From Clostridium sp. CAG:768 (GTDB taxonomy: Bacteria; Cyanobacteriota; Vampirovibrionia; Gastranaerophilales; Gastranaerophilaceae), in NCBI GenBank assembly GCA_000437435.1, contig FR899620.1, positions 109,583-123,360 of the forward strand: a stretch of DNA of 13,778 bases, in the 5' to 3' direction. Shown in pieces: positions 1-6,625 of the stretch; the first letter of the stretch is position 1, and every line of letters starts with the position of its first letter. Below the pieces are notes generated by a model. That model had not been told where the DNA came from and did no database searches. It saw nothing but the letters and a program-made list of their open reading frames with translations. Position numbers and translations under genes: made by a program.

Positions 1-660
1 CCTGCCACAACTGTTATAAAAAAGAATTTTTTAGATAAAATTCTTGCAAGTAATTGGTTCGGTAAATTTGCAAAATATTCTGAAGAACACAATATTTCAG
101 CTAGTGCGTTAATTGCTTTAGTTTTAGCAGGAGTAATGAGACCGGCAACTATTTTAGCTTTACCTGGTAAAAAGGATAAAGAAGATAAAATTTATGCAGC
201 AGGTCACTCAATGGCATCTGGTATTATAGGATTTTTAGTTTCTACAGCAATTACAAGTCCTTTTGATGAATCAATTAAGAAAATATTTGATAGTAAAAAA
301 TTTGGATCAGAAAAATTTAAAGCAATGGATGCAGAAATTGCAAGATTGAAGGCAGAAAAAGATGCCGGAACAATTACAAAAGAGGCAAAAGCTACTCTAA
401 AAGCAATGATGAAAAAAAGAGCAGCATTAAGTACATTAGTAAAAAATATTCCGGATTGGGTAATAGGTGTTCCAAGAGCAATTTTAACAATTGCATTAAT
501 CCCTCCAATTTTGAAATATGTATTTGGAGTAGAAAAGAAAAAGAAACCTAAACCTGAACAAGAAAATAATGTGAATAATACAGTAAATAAAATGGAAACC
601 CCACAAATGGATTTTATCGAAAAACCTGCTTTTCAGCAATTCAAAGGAGGTGTTAAATAA
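1..660 (+). CDS. Lineage-specific hydrophobic membrane protein, 5'-truncated
   Basis: The frame is open from base 1, so the gene begins outside the window; the ATG at 136 is internal and lacks a ribosome binding site. The 219 visible residues have three hydrophobic segments (about 35-54, 66-88 and 152-176) separated by a Lys/Glu-rich, probably coiled stretch (95-145). A polar Lys/Asn-rich tail (178-205) ends in FKGGVK. I recognise no named family. The arrangement (hydrophobic segment, Lys/Asp spacer, a second segment containing VST, a third segment after an Arg) resembles the next gene, so the two look like divergent paralogues (inference). The stop overlaps the next start by one base, and the codons for KGG double as that gene's Shine-Dalgarno. 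Probably a membrane protein of unknown role. Confidence 0.85.
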   Translation, partial: PATTVIKKNFLDKILASNWFGKFAKYSEEHNISASALIALVLAGVMRPATILALPGKKDKEDKIYAAGHSMASGIIGFLVSTAITSPFDESIKKIFDSKKFGSEKFKAMDAEIARLKAEKDAGTITKEAKATLKAMMKKRAALSTLVKNIPDWVIGVPRAILTIALIPPILKYVFGVEKKKKPKPEQENNVNNTVNKMETPQMDFIEKPAFQQFKGGVK

Positions 661-1526
661 TGAATATAACAATTAATTCTAACACCTATGCAAATAATAG
701 ATTATACAACCAAAAACAAAATAATAATAGCTATAAACCAAATTTTAAAGCAAACGCAGCAAGTACAGTATCAGATGCAGCAGAACAAATTTTAGAAAAA
801 GCATCAAAATCAGAATCTAGTTTATTTAAACCTATTACAGATGCATATGAAAAAATGACTGATTCTATTGCGGATAAATTTACTTCCAAGTTTGTTGATT
901 CTAAACCTTTGGATTGGCTAGCAGATAAGTTAAAAAATAGTAAAAATCTTTTCCAGCATTGTTTAACAGTAGGTTCTGTAATTACAAGTGGTTTGTATAT
1001 GCAAAGAACTTTGACAAATAAAGAATTGGATAAAGACAGAAAAAATACATTAGCCGTAAACCAAGGTTTAACTTTTGCAGTATCTACAGTTGGTGCTTAT
1101 GCATTAGATAAATATGTAAAAGGCTGGTGGGATAATGTTACAGCAAGATTTGCTGGACATTTATTAGGTGATAATAAATTTTATTCAGATTATTTAGCTA
1201 ACAAGGCTGCTGTAATAAAAGAAAATAAAGAATTATTAGCAGCTTCAAAAGGAAGTAATATAAAACCTGAATTAAAAGAAATGCCAAGTGTAATAAAATC
1301 GATAGAAAATAATTCTTTTTATAAATCATTGTTGTCAAATGCAGGGGATGATGCTAAGACTTTAATGACAAAAGTTAAAGGTATGAGCCCTTTAAGAACA
1401 ATGATAGTATTTGGTTTTGTATACAGATACTTTGTACCGGTAGTTGTAACTAAACCAGCTAATATTCTTTGCGAAAAATATTTAGCTCATAAAAAAGCAA
1501 AAACTGAAAATAAACAAAATGCGTAA
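660..1526 (+). CDS. Lineage-specific hydrophobic protein with Asn-rich N-terminus
   Basis: A 288-residue protein of unrecognised family. Residues 1-30 are Asn-rich and end in PNFKA, a disordered leader rather than a signal peptide. Residues 34-95 are predicted amphipathic helix. Hydrophobic helices lie near 97-115, 133-151 and 243-265, with a charged segment between the last two and a Lys-rich tail. The ATG is fixed by AAAGGAGGTG at 643-652, seven bases upstream. Its stop is followed by a strong terminator, so it ends the operon whose earlier part lies left of the window. The layout matches the preceding gene: a GL..FAVST helix follows a Lys/Asp-rich spacer, and the last helix follows an Arg and contains a Pro. 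Function unknown; membrane location is likely. Confidence 0.9.
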   Translation: MNITINSNTYANNRLYNQKQNNNSYKPNFKANAASTVSDAAEQILEKASKSESSLFKPITDAYEKMTDSIADKFTSKFVDSKPLDWLADKLKNSKNLFQHCLTVGSVITSGLYMQRTLTNKELDKDRKNTLAVNQGLTFAVSTVGAYALDKYVKGWWDNVTARFAGHLLGDNKFYSDYLANKAAVIKENKELLAASKGSNIKPELKEMPSVIKSIENNSFYKSLLSNAGDDAKTLMTKVKGMSPLRTMIVFGFVYRYFVPVVVTKPANILCEKYLAHKKAKTENKQNA

Positions 1527-1540
1527 TAAAACAATACATA

Positions 1541-1583
1541 AAACGGAATTATTACTATATATGTAGTAATAATTCTGTTTTTT
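1541..1583 (+). terminator. Intrinsic terminator after the 288-aa gene
   Basis: The arms at 1543-1557 and 1564-1578 pair over 15 bp with one G-U pair around a six-base loop (TATATG), and an A-U extension at the base runs into a T tract (1578-1583). It separates the first operon from the HEAT/queC operon, whose -35 lies two bases beyond. Confidence 0.9.
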
Positions 1584-1584
1584 A

Positions 1585-1613
1585 TTGAAAAAAAAAGACT
1601 TTTATGTTATATT
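1585..1613 (+). promoter_or_regulatory. Promoter of the HEAT-queC-DUF366-SPOR operon
   Basis: TTGAAA (1585-1590), a 17-bp spacer and TATATT (1608-1613), with TG one base before the -10 (extended -10). Predicted transcription start is near 1620, leaving a leader of about 18 bases before the GTG at 1638. Confidence 0.75.
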
Positions 1614-1637
1614 TTCGAGTGTAGATGGGGTAAGACA

Positions 1638-2594
1638 GTGGAAAAAGATTACTTGGATTTAGATTTAATAGCTAAAGAATGTAACCTGTTAGATGAGTCT
1701 GATGTAAATTCTGTTGTTCAAAAAATTCAGGCCCTTGATGAGGTTTATGAAAGATGTAATCTTGTTAAAATTTATAATTATTTTTTGAGTATTTGTAAAA
1801 ATCCTGAAATTTTAATGAACATTATTCAATGTATGGATAGAATTAGAGATAATGACACTCTTGGTCCTCTTTTAGATTTGTTGTTAATGAAAAATATTGA
1901 TACAGAAAAAGAATCTTTTATAAATGTTAGGGCAATGTGTGCAAAAGCAATTGCAAATTTAAAAGATACTTCTGCCGTTACTCCACTTTTATATTGCTTA
2001 AATAACAAAGATGAAAATTATAAGGTAAGACTTGCTTGTGCTGAGGCTCTAGGACGTATTGGGGATAGATATGCAGTAGCTCCTTTGATAGAAGTTGTAA
2101 AAGATGAAGATGAAAAATCTGTATATTTGAGAGAAACTGCAGCTTCAGCTCTTGGAATGCTTGGGGATTTGAGAGCAGTTGATCCTTTGGTAAGTATTTT
2201 AGAAACTCAAAAAGGGATTTGGAATAAATTTACTTTTTTGAAAGAACGTGTAATTGAGGCTTTAGGAAAATTAAGACTAGATGATAATGAACGAGTTTTT
2301 AATGCCTTAAAAAATTCTCTAATGGACGAATCTCCTCAAATCCGTATAAATGCAATAGAGGCAATTATGGATAGTGAAAATCCTCAGGCTGTAGATACTA
2401 TAAAAACTTGCCTTTTAGAAGATGAAGATGAAAAAGTTAAGAAAAATGCTTTGATCGCTTTGTATAATCTTGTCGGAAGAGAAATCTTAGATGAGGTTGC
2501 AAATGGGTCAAATTATCCTGATGCTTTAAAATTGGAAGCTGTTTCAATGATATCTGAATATGAAGAAGATGAGGAAAATAGTGAAGATGAGTAG
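1638..2594 (+). CDS. HEAT-repeat protein
   Basis: A 318-residue, probably cytoplasmic, all-helical protein. PBS-lyase-type HEAT repeats are recognisable by the pattern R..A..ALG..GD..AV.PL: about 97-122, 130-155, 165-190, 203-228, 235-260 and 266-285. The best examples are AEALGRIGDRYAVAPL and ASALGMLGDLRAVDPL. The first 90 residues are helical but less regular, and the last 15 are strongly acidic. Such solenoids act as scaffolds for protein partners; in cyanobacteria related repeats occur in phycobilin lyases, but nothing here shows a lyase activity. The start is GTG with a weak GGGG site at 1627-1630. The 3' end overlaps queC by eight bases, so translation is probably coupled. The partner is unknown. 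Confidence 0.9.
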   Translation: MEKDYLDLDLIAKECNLLDESDVNSVVQKIQALDEVYERCNLVKIYNYFLSICKNPEILMNIIQCMDRIRDNDTLGPLLDLLLMKNIDTEKESFINVRAMCAKAIANLKDTSAVTPLLYCLNNKDENYKVRLACAEALGRIGDRYAVAPLIEVVKDEDEKSVYLRETAASALGMLGDLRAVDPLVSILETQKGIWNKFTFLKERVIEALGKLRLDDNERVFNALKNSLMDESPQIRINAIEAIMDSENPQAVDTIKTCLLEDEDEKVKKNALIALYNLVGREILDEVANGSNYPDALKLEAVSMISEYEEDEENSEDE

Positions 2595-3255
2595 CCGAGG
2601 AATTGTTCTTCTTTCAGGAGGACTAGATTCTCTTGTAAGTTTAGGATTAGGTATAAAAGATTATGGAGTATCTCTTGCTTTAACTTTTGACTATGGTCAA
2701 AAGTCTGCAAAATATGAAATAGATGCATCGAGAGCAATTTGTGATTATTACAAAATTGAACATAAAGTAATAAATTTGGATTGGCTTAAAAATATTACTC
2801 ATACATCTCTTGTAAGTGATAAAGAAATTCCAGAGGGAAAAGAACTTGAGGATTCTGTTAAATCCGCAAAAAGTGTATGGGTGCCTAACCGAAACGGATT
2901 ATTTTTGAATATTGCAGGATGTTTTGCTGATAGTGAAAATTATGATTATATATTGATAGGTGCAAATAAAGAGGAAGCTCAGACTTTTTCTGATAATACT
3001 CAAAATTTTATAGATAAAATTAATGCAGAGTTTGAATATTCTACTCAAAAACAACCTAAAGTTGTTGCACCCTTGATAAATTCTGACAAAAATGATATAG
3101 TAAAGCTGGCATTGGATAATAAAATTCCGCTTGAATACGTAAGAAGCTGTTATGCAGGAGGCGAAAAACATTGCGGGAAGTGCGAATCTTGTACTAGATT
3201 AAAAAATGCTTTAGAGTATAACCATGACACATATTATATAAGGAAACTTTTTTGA
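2587..3255 (+). CDS. queC: 7-cyano-7-deazaguanine synthase QueC
   Basis: QueC is an ATP-dependent, zinc-containing enzyme that converts 7-carboxy-7-deazaguanine and ammonia to preQ0, the precursor of queuosine in tRNA. The 222 residues carry the PP-loop SGGLDS (10-15), the FDYGQ motif typical of QueC, and a C-terminal zinc site, C188-x7-C196-x2-C199-x2-C202, in SCYAGGEKHCGKCESC. Length is normal. The start is uncertain: ATG 2587 gives the usual short lead-in to the PP-loop; GTG 2581 is in frame and sits six bases after GAGG (2571-2574); ATG 2569 and 2560 are also in frame. All overlap the HEAT gene. The other deazaguanine genes (queD, queE, folE) are not in the window. The stop overlaps the DUF366 start. 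Confidence 0.95.
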   Translation: MSSRGIVLLSGGLDSLVSLGLGIKDYGVSLALTFDYGQKSAKYEIDASRAICDYYKIEHKVINLDWLKNITHTSLVSDKEIPEGKELEDSVKSAKSVWVPNRNGLFLNIAGCFADSENYDYILIGANKEEAQTFSDNTQNFIDKINAEFEYSTQKQPKVVAPLINSDKNDIVKLALDNKIPLEYVRSCYAGGEKHCGKCESCTRLKNALEYNHDTYYIRKLF

Positions 3256-3806
3256 AGACACAATTTTTAGATCAAGAAATTAAATATGAAGGCTGGCAGC
3301 TATCTCCTCATTGGATTTACAAAAATTTTAAAATTCAAGGGGATGCAACTGTTGCATTTATTGGAGAATGCGAAGTAAAACTTACTGAAATGGTAGATAT
3401 TGAAGATGTTATAAACAATGAACCTATTTATAGTAAATCGATGTTGAGTTTTATTTCTGAACAATTTAATGTTGGGTTAGTTGAAGGAGTTTTTAGACAA
3501 AGACTTTTGATTTGTATAATAAAAGAAGCTCTTGAAAAAAGAGGTTTTGTAATTAGAAGAAATGGTGATGATTTATTTTTTGAGGATAAGAAATTAACTG
3601 TTTCAATTGCTACAAAATCAGTAAATTCAATATTAATTCATACAGGTATAAACATTGATTCTACAGGAGCTCCAGTAAAAGCAAGTGGTTTGACTAGCGA
3701 ACTTGGTATTACTGATATTAAGTCTTTGGCTGATGAAATTTTAAAAAAATATTCAGAAGAGATAGATGATATAATTTTAGCATCTACAAAGGTAAGAGGT
3801 GTATAA
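3252..3806 (+). CDS. DUF366 family protein
   Basis: A 184-residue protein matching the DUF366 (PF04017) family from memory: the N-terminal FLDQEIKYEG...SHWIYKNF..QGDA..AF.GEC block, the RQRLLICIIKEALEKRG helix, the KLTVSIAT and SILIHTGIN segments, and the terminal KVRGV are all family-like. Biochemical function is unknown. It starts with TTG at 3252, overlapping the queC stop by four bases (TTGA), with AAGGAA at 3240-3245 as ribosome binding site. It ends in TAATG, overlapping the SPOR gene by one base. The unbroken overlaps suggest production together with QueC; a role in deazaguanine or related nucleotide metabolism is a reasonable guess from context only. No signal peptide or membrane segment. 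Confidence 0.88.
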   Translation: MKTQFLDQEIKYEGWQLSPHWIYKNFKIQGDATVAFIGECEVKLTEMVDIEDVINNEPIYSKSMLSFISEQFNVGLVEGVFRQRLLICIIKEALEKRGFVIRRNGDDLFFEDKKLTVSIATKSVNSILIHTGINIDSTGAPVKASGLTSELGITDIKSLADEILKKYSEEIDDIILASTKVRGV

Positions 3807-4495
3807 TGGAAGAAGATTCAAGAAGACCTTCGCATATAAGTTATAAAGAATATCAAAAAAAAGTTACTAAAAATCCAAATGAAGGGATTATTATTTTTGT
3901 ATCAGCATTTTTTATTTTGCTGCTGCTCTTTTTAGGTATTGCAAAACAAATTTCTCCTGAAGTAGATGTATCTATTGGTGATGAAAATAATGCTGTTACA
4001 AGTTCAGATTCAGAATTGGATAAATCATCTGTTGATGAAAGATTAAAGTTGCTTCAGGAAGAAGATAATGGAGCTAAAAAAGAAGATGAAACTTTTGCAA
4101 CGGAATTAGATGAAAAAGTTGTGTTACCTGATCATAAAAATGATGATAAAAATAGTTCTAATAATTTAGGAAAAACAGAAGATACGGTTACTTTACCTGA
4201 TAAAGATGCAAATCCTAAACCTGCAGAAACTGCTTCTCCTGCGCCAAAACCTGTTCAAGTTCAGCAGCAGGCTGCATCTGCGAAAGTTGTTGTAGGTTAT
4301 TATGCAACAAAAGAACAGGCTGAAGTTGCGAAGGGAATTATTGCTGAATCAGGTATGAATATTTCTCCCTATGTTAGAAATATAGGTGGGGCATATACTA
4401 TTCAAGTAGGTTCTTATTCAACACGTGAGAAAGCTCAAAGTGTTGCAAATGATTTATTAAGAAATAATTATCCTGCAAGAATTATTATGGAATAA
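3806..4495 (+). CDS. Membrane-anchored SPOR-domain protein
   Basis: A 229-residue bitopic protein. A cytoplasmic N-terminus (1-27, basic) is followed by one membrane helix (about 28-46), a long acidic, then Pro/Ala/Gln-rich linker (50-155), and a C-terminal SPOR domain (about 157-229; VVVGYYATKEQAE... and YTIQVGSYSTREKAQ...). SPOR domains bind denuded peptidoglycan glycan strands and usually bring proteins to the division septum, so this is probably a periplasm-facing cell-division or wall-remodelling factor of the FtsN/DedD type; which one cannot be said. The ATG follows AGAGGTG (3795-3801). It is the last gene of the operon, closed by the hairpin at 4515-4550. Its place behind queC and DUF366 gives no obvious functional link. 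Confidence 0.9.
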   Translation: MEEDSRRPSHISYKEYQKKVTKNPNEGIIIFVSAFFILLLLFLGIAKQISPEVDVSIGDENNAVTSSDSELDKSSVDERLKLLQEEDNGAKKEDETFATELDEKVVLPDHKNDDKNSSNNLGKTEDTVTLPDKDANPKPAETASPAPKPVQVQQQAASAKVVVGYYATKEQAEVAKGIIAESGMNISPYVRNIGGAYTIQVGSYSTREKAQSVANDLLRNNYPARIIME

Positions 4496-4514
4496 ATGTT
4501 GATACAAAATAAAT

Positions 4515-4550
4515 AAAAAGATCTTTAATCTAATGATTAAAGATCTTTTT
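4515..4550. terminator. Bidirectional terminator between the SPOR gene and surE
   Basis: A perfect 16-bp stem (4515-4530 with 4535-4550) and a TAAT loop. One arm begins with five A and the other ends with five T, so it has a U tract on both strands and serves both converging genes. Confidence 0.92.
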
Positions 4551-4572
4551 GCATATATTAATTTTTAAAAAT

Positions 4573-5367
4573 TTAATTAAACCAATTGCAAGCATCGCCT
4601 TTGCAAAGAATATTTTCAAGGCTAGACATTACATCTTCTTTAGTCATTTCATATGTTACAGGCGTAATTGAAATTTTATTATTTTTTACAGCTGCAATAT
4701 CTGTATTTGAGTCTTCAGCTTCTGTTATTAATTCTCCTGCCATCCAGTAATATACTTTACCTCTAGGATCTATTCTTTTTTCGTAGTTATCTGTGAACAT
4801 TTTTCTTCCAAGCTCTGTTATTGCTACTCCTGCAATATCTTCTTCATCAAGAGCTGGAACATTAATATTTAAAATACTTTTTTTAGGGAAACTAAATTCT
4901 TTCAGTTTTGGAAGTAACAGATTTACAAATTTTGCAGCATATTTGAAATGTTCATATTCATAATTCATACTAGCTAAAGACATTGCAATACTAGGAACTC
5001 CAAGCATAGCTCCTTCCATTGCACAGCTTACTGTTCCTGAATATAAAATATCAGCACCTAAATTGGGGCCGTGGTTAATCCCTGAAATTACAATATCAGG
5101 TTGTTCTTCTTTTGATAAAATCGCATTGATACCTATTTTAACGCAGTCTCCAGGTGTTCCTGTTGTTACCCAAGCTCTTTTTACCCCATGATATGCTTCC
5201 ACTTCTTCTACACGTAATGGAGTATGAAGTGTTAGAGAATGACCTGCAGCACTTCGTTCTCTATCTGGAGCTATCACATATACTTCGTGTTCCTGTGCTA
5301 AAGTCTCTGTAAGGCATCTTATTCCGTTAGCTGCTATACCGTCATCATTTGATACTAATATTTTCAT
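4573..5367 (-). CDS. surE: 5'/3'-nucleotidase SurE
   Basis: SurE is a metal-dependent phosphatase that hydrolyses nucleoside 5'- and 3'-monophosphates; it is linked to stationary-phase survival and often encoded near pcm in proteobacteria. The 264 residues contain the N-terminal VSNDDG motif with the metal ligands D8 and D9, S39 in DRERSAAGHS, and N98 in SGINHGPN, followed by SGTVSCAMEGAMLG; these match the known ligand set. Length is usual for the family (about 250) with a short Cys-containing tail. The ATG is supported by AAAGGAGA a few bases upstream. It is a single-gene unit, converging on the SPOR operon and divergent from the candidate small RNA. Confidence 0.96.
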   Translation of the reverse strand: MKILVSNDDGIAANGIRCLTETLAQEHEVYVIAPDRERSAAGHSLTLHTPLRVEEVEAYHGVKRAWVTTGTPGDCVKIGINAILSKEEQPDIVISGINHGPNLGADILYSGTVSCAMEGAMLGVPSIAMSLASMNYEYEHFKYAAKFVNLLLPKLKEFSFPKKSILNINVPALDEEDIAGVAITELGRKMFTDNYEKRIDPRGKVYYWMAGELITEAEDSNTDIAAVKNNKISITPVTYEMTKEDVMSSLENILCKGDACNWFN

Positions 5368-5422
5368 ATCTCTCCTTTAAAACCTTATTAAATCCAGTTA
5401 TTATATAATACTATAACTATTT

Positions 5423-5445
5423 AAAAGTTAAAAGTATTAACTTTT
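5423..5445. repeat. Inverted repeat in the surE upstream region
   Basis: AAAAGTTA (5423-5430) and TAACTTTT (5438-5445) form an 8-bp dyad with a 7-base centre. It lies between surE and the oppositely oriented small-RNA promoter. It directly adjoins the near-palindrome TTTTGTAACAAAA (5442-5454). Possible operator; no factor can be named. Confidence 0.4.
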
Positions 5446-5461
5446 GTAACAAAATATAAGG

Positions 5462-5489
5462 TTGATATTAAAAATATAGCAATTATATA
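5462..5489 (+). promoter_or_regulatory. Candidate promoter of the small RNA
   Basis: TTGATA (5462-5467) and TATATA (5484-5489) with a 16-bp spacer; predicted start near 5496. A second AT-rich -10 (TATATA, 5504-5509) without a good -35 is an alternative and would start the RNA near 5516. Confidence 0.5.
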
Positions 5490-5496
5490 TACTAAA

Positions 5497-5639
5497 AATT
5501 TTTTATATACATGACACGAGGAAAAGCATAAAACGAGGAATCAAAAACACGTTTTATTGCACACTACACTTCACACTATTACGAGGAATTATTCAAAGAA
5601 TTCCAACGTCGTTTTCGAAAGGGAACGGCGTTTTTTTTA
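5497..5639 (+). ncRNA. Candidate small RNA with three GAGGAA motifs
   Basis: The segment has a promoter-like sequence upstream, no reading frame, and ends in an intrinsic terminator. Predicted structure: stem-loop 1 (5526-5535 with 5550-5560; a 7-bp TAAAACG/CGTTTTA core extended by GCA/TGC around one bulged base), a CA-rich unpaired stretch (about 5559-5581), stem-loop 2 (GGAATT/AATTCC, 5585-5604), then the terminator hairpin. CGAGGAA occurs three times (5517, 5534, 5582); the second copy places its GGA in the loop of stem-loop 1. Exposed GGA motifs are typical of RNAs that bind CsrA/RsmA; an arrangement of two hairpins around an unpaired CA-rich core also recalls cyanobacterial Yfr1, but the Yfr1 core motif is absent. 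I do not recognise a known family; it is not 6S, tmRNA, SRP or RNase P RNA by size or motif. Confidence 0.5.
5605..5638 (+). terminator. Intrinsic terminator of the candidate small RNA
   Basis: A 12-bp stem (5605-5616 with 5621-5632, three G-U pairs) capped by a GAAA tetraloop closed by C-G and followed by a tract of eight T (5631-5638). There is no T tract on the minus strand, so this terminator works for plus-strand transcription only. Confidence 0.85.
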
Positions 5640-5667
5640 TTTATTTTAAATTAACCAAAATAATTTG

Positions 5668-5808
5668 TTATTTTAAAACAACAGCTAAAACTTCAGCAAG
5701 TTTACCTGATTTATTGTTTTTAAATTTAATTTCTTTTTTCGTATTTTCTGGGGTAAACTCTGATTTTTGATAATTGATTAAGTATTTCATGAATTCAGGA
5801 CTAAACAT
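5668..5808 (-). CDS. Small hypothetical protein, 46 aa
   Basis: A 46-codon frame starting MFSPEFMKYLIN and ending LAEVLAVVLK. AAAGGAG (5813-5819) sits four bases before the ATG, a strong ribosome binding site with slightly short spacing. The product is basic (Lys-rich centre) with no membrane helix or cysteine, and the C-terminal 12 residues could form a short amphipathic helix. I recognise no family. It points toward the candidate small RNA, so the two transcripts would converge between 5640 and 5668; no good terminator of its own is visible. AT-rich promoter-like sequence lies at 5847-5885 but no convincing -35/-10 pair. The strong ribosome site and codon use make it likely real. Confidence 0.6.
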   Translation of the reverse strand: MFSPEFMKYLINYQKSEFTPENTKKEIKFKNNKSGKLAEVLAVVLK

Positions 5809-5899
5809 CTTACTCCTTTACTACACTAAAATTCCCTACACACTTTGTATATATATAAAACCACAAAAAAGTTAATTATTGTCATAAATTTACAAATTA

Positions 5900-5927
5900 T
5901 TTACAATAATTAATGAGATGTTATAAT
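5900..5927 (+). promoter_or_regulatory. Promoter of sdaAB-sdaAA
   Basis: TTTACA (5900-5905), a 16-bp spacer and a perfect TATAAT (5922-5927) with TG one base upstream. Predicted start near 5934, followed by AAGGA at 5937-5941 and the ATG at 5951. Confidence 0.8.
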
Positions 5928-5950
5928 TTTTATATATAAGGATTTTAGTT

Positions 5951-6619
5951 ATGCGTCAATCTTCAATTATAGATATAATTTCCCCGATTATGGCAGGTCC
6001 ATCAAGTTCTCATACTGCAGGAGCTGTTAGGTTGGGACTTTTGGCTAGGAATGTTTATAATACTAAGCCTGATAAAATTACCTTTAAATTATATAATTCT
6101 TATGCGCATACAGGGAAAGGCCATGGTACTGATAAAGGCTTGCTTGCTGGAATTTTAGGGTTTCCTGTTGATGATGTGAGAATTAAAAATGTTTTTGAAA
6201 CTCCTGAGGCTAAAGAATTAAATTATAGTTTTGAGTTTTTAGATGATTTTAATAGACACCCTAATGCTGTTGATTTTATATTTGAAGGCGGATTGAATAT
6301 GACAGTATCTGGGGATTCTATTGGTGCTGGGGAAATTTTGCTGACTAAAATTAATAATTTCTCGGTGAATTTAGACGGAAAATATAATACATTACTTGTT
6401 GTCTATGAAGATGTGCCAGGTGTAATATCTGCTGTTACTCATATTATTCAAGAAGATAATGTAAATATTGCATCATTACATTGTGATAGAAGCGGTAAAG
6501 GTAAAGATGCTTCTATGTGTATTTGTGTAGATGGTGAATTATCCAAAAGATGTTTAAACGCAGTAAGTGATTTAAAAAAGATGTATATTGTCAGATATAT
6601 TAAGAAATTAGAAAGTTAA
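5951..6619 (+). CDS. sdaAB: L-serine dehydratase, beta subunit
   Basis: The small subunit of the iron-sulfur L-serine dehydratase, which deaminates L-serine to pyruvate and ammonia without pyridoxal phosphate. The 222 residues start with the family signature SPIMAGPSSSHTAGA (11-25), continue with the HGTDKG...GFPVDD region, and end in an ACT domain (about 146-219; LLVVYEDVPGVISAVTHII). The ACT domain is the usual site of serine sensing in this subunit family. Length agrees with the two-subunit enzyme of Firmicutes rather than the fused proteobacterial SdaA. The ATG has AAGGA nine bases upstream and its own promoter. The alpha subunit starts six bases after the stop. Confidence 0.95.
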   Translation: MRQSSIIDIISPIMAGPSSSHTAGAVRLGLLARNVYNTKPDKITFKLYNSYAHTGKGHGTDKGLLAGILGFPVDDVRIKNVFETPEAKELNYSFEFLDDFNRHPNAVDFIFEGGLNMTVSGDSIGAGEILLTKINNFSVNLDGKYNTLLVVYEDVPGVISAVTHIIQEDNVNIASLHCDRSGKGKDASMCICVDGELSKRCLNAVSDLKKMYIVRYIKKLES

Positions 6620-6625
6620 TAAGAT

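Noticed and set aside
136..660. ATG at 136 as the start of the first gene
   Set aside because: The same frame is open back to base 1, codes for plausible protein, and no ribosome site precedes 136; the gene is truncated by the window edge.
2560..2586. Longer queC starting at ATG 2560
   Set aside because: It would add nine residues not typical before the PP-loop and overlaps the HEAT gene more deeply without a well-placed ribosome site; GTG 2581 or ATG 2587 fits better.
1826..3171. Minus-strand open frames opposite the HEAT and queC genes (1826-2008, 2513-2737, 2899-3171)
   Set aside because: Low-complexity Phe/Ile/Ser-rich translations of AT-rich antisense, without starts supported by ribosome sites.
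5497..5639. tRNA, tmRNA, 6S, SRP or RNase P RNA
   Set aside because: No cloverleaf, no conserved SRP or RNase P core, and no long closing stem between the ends as in 6S RNA.
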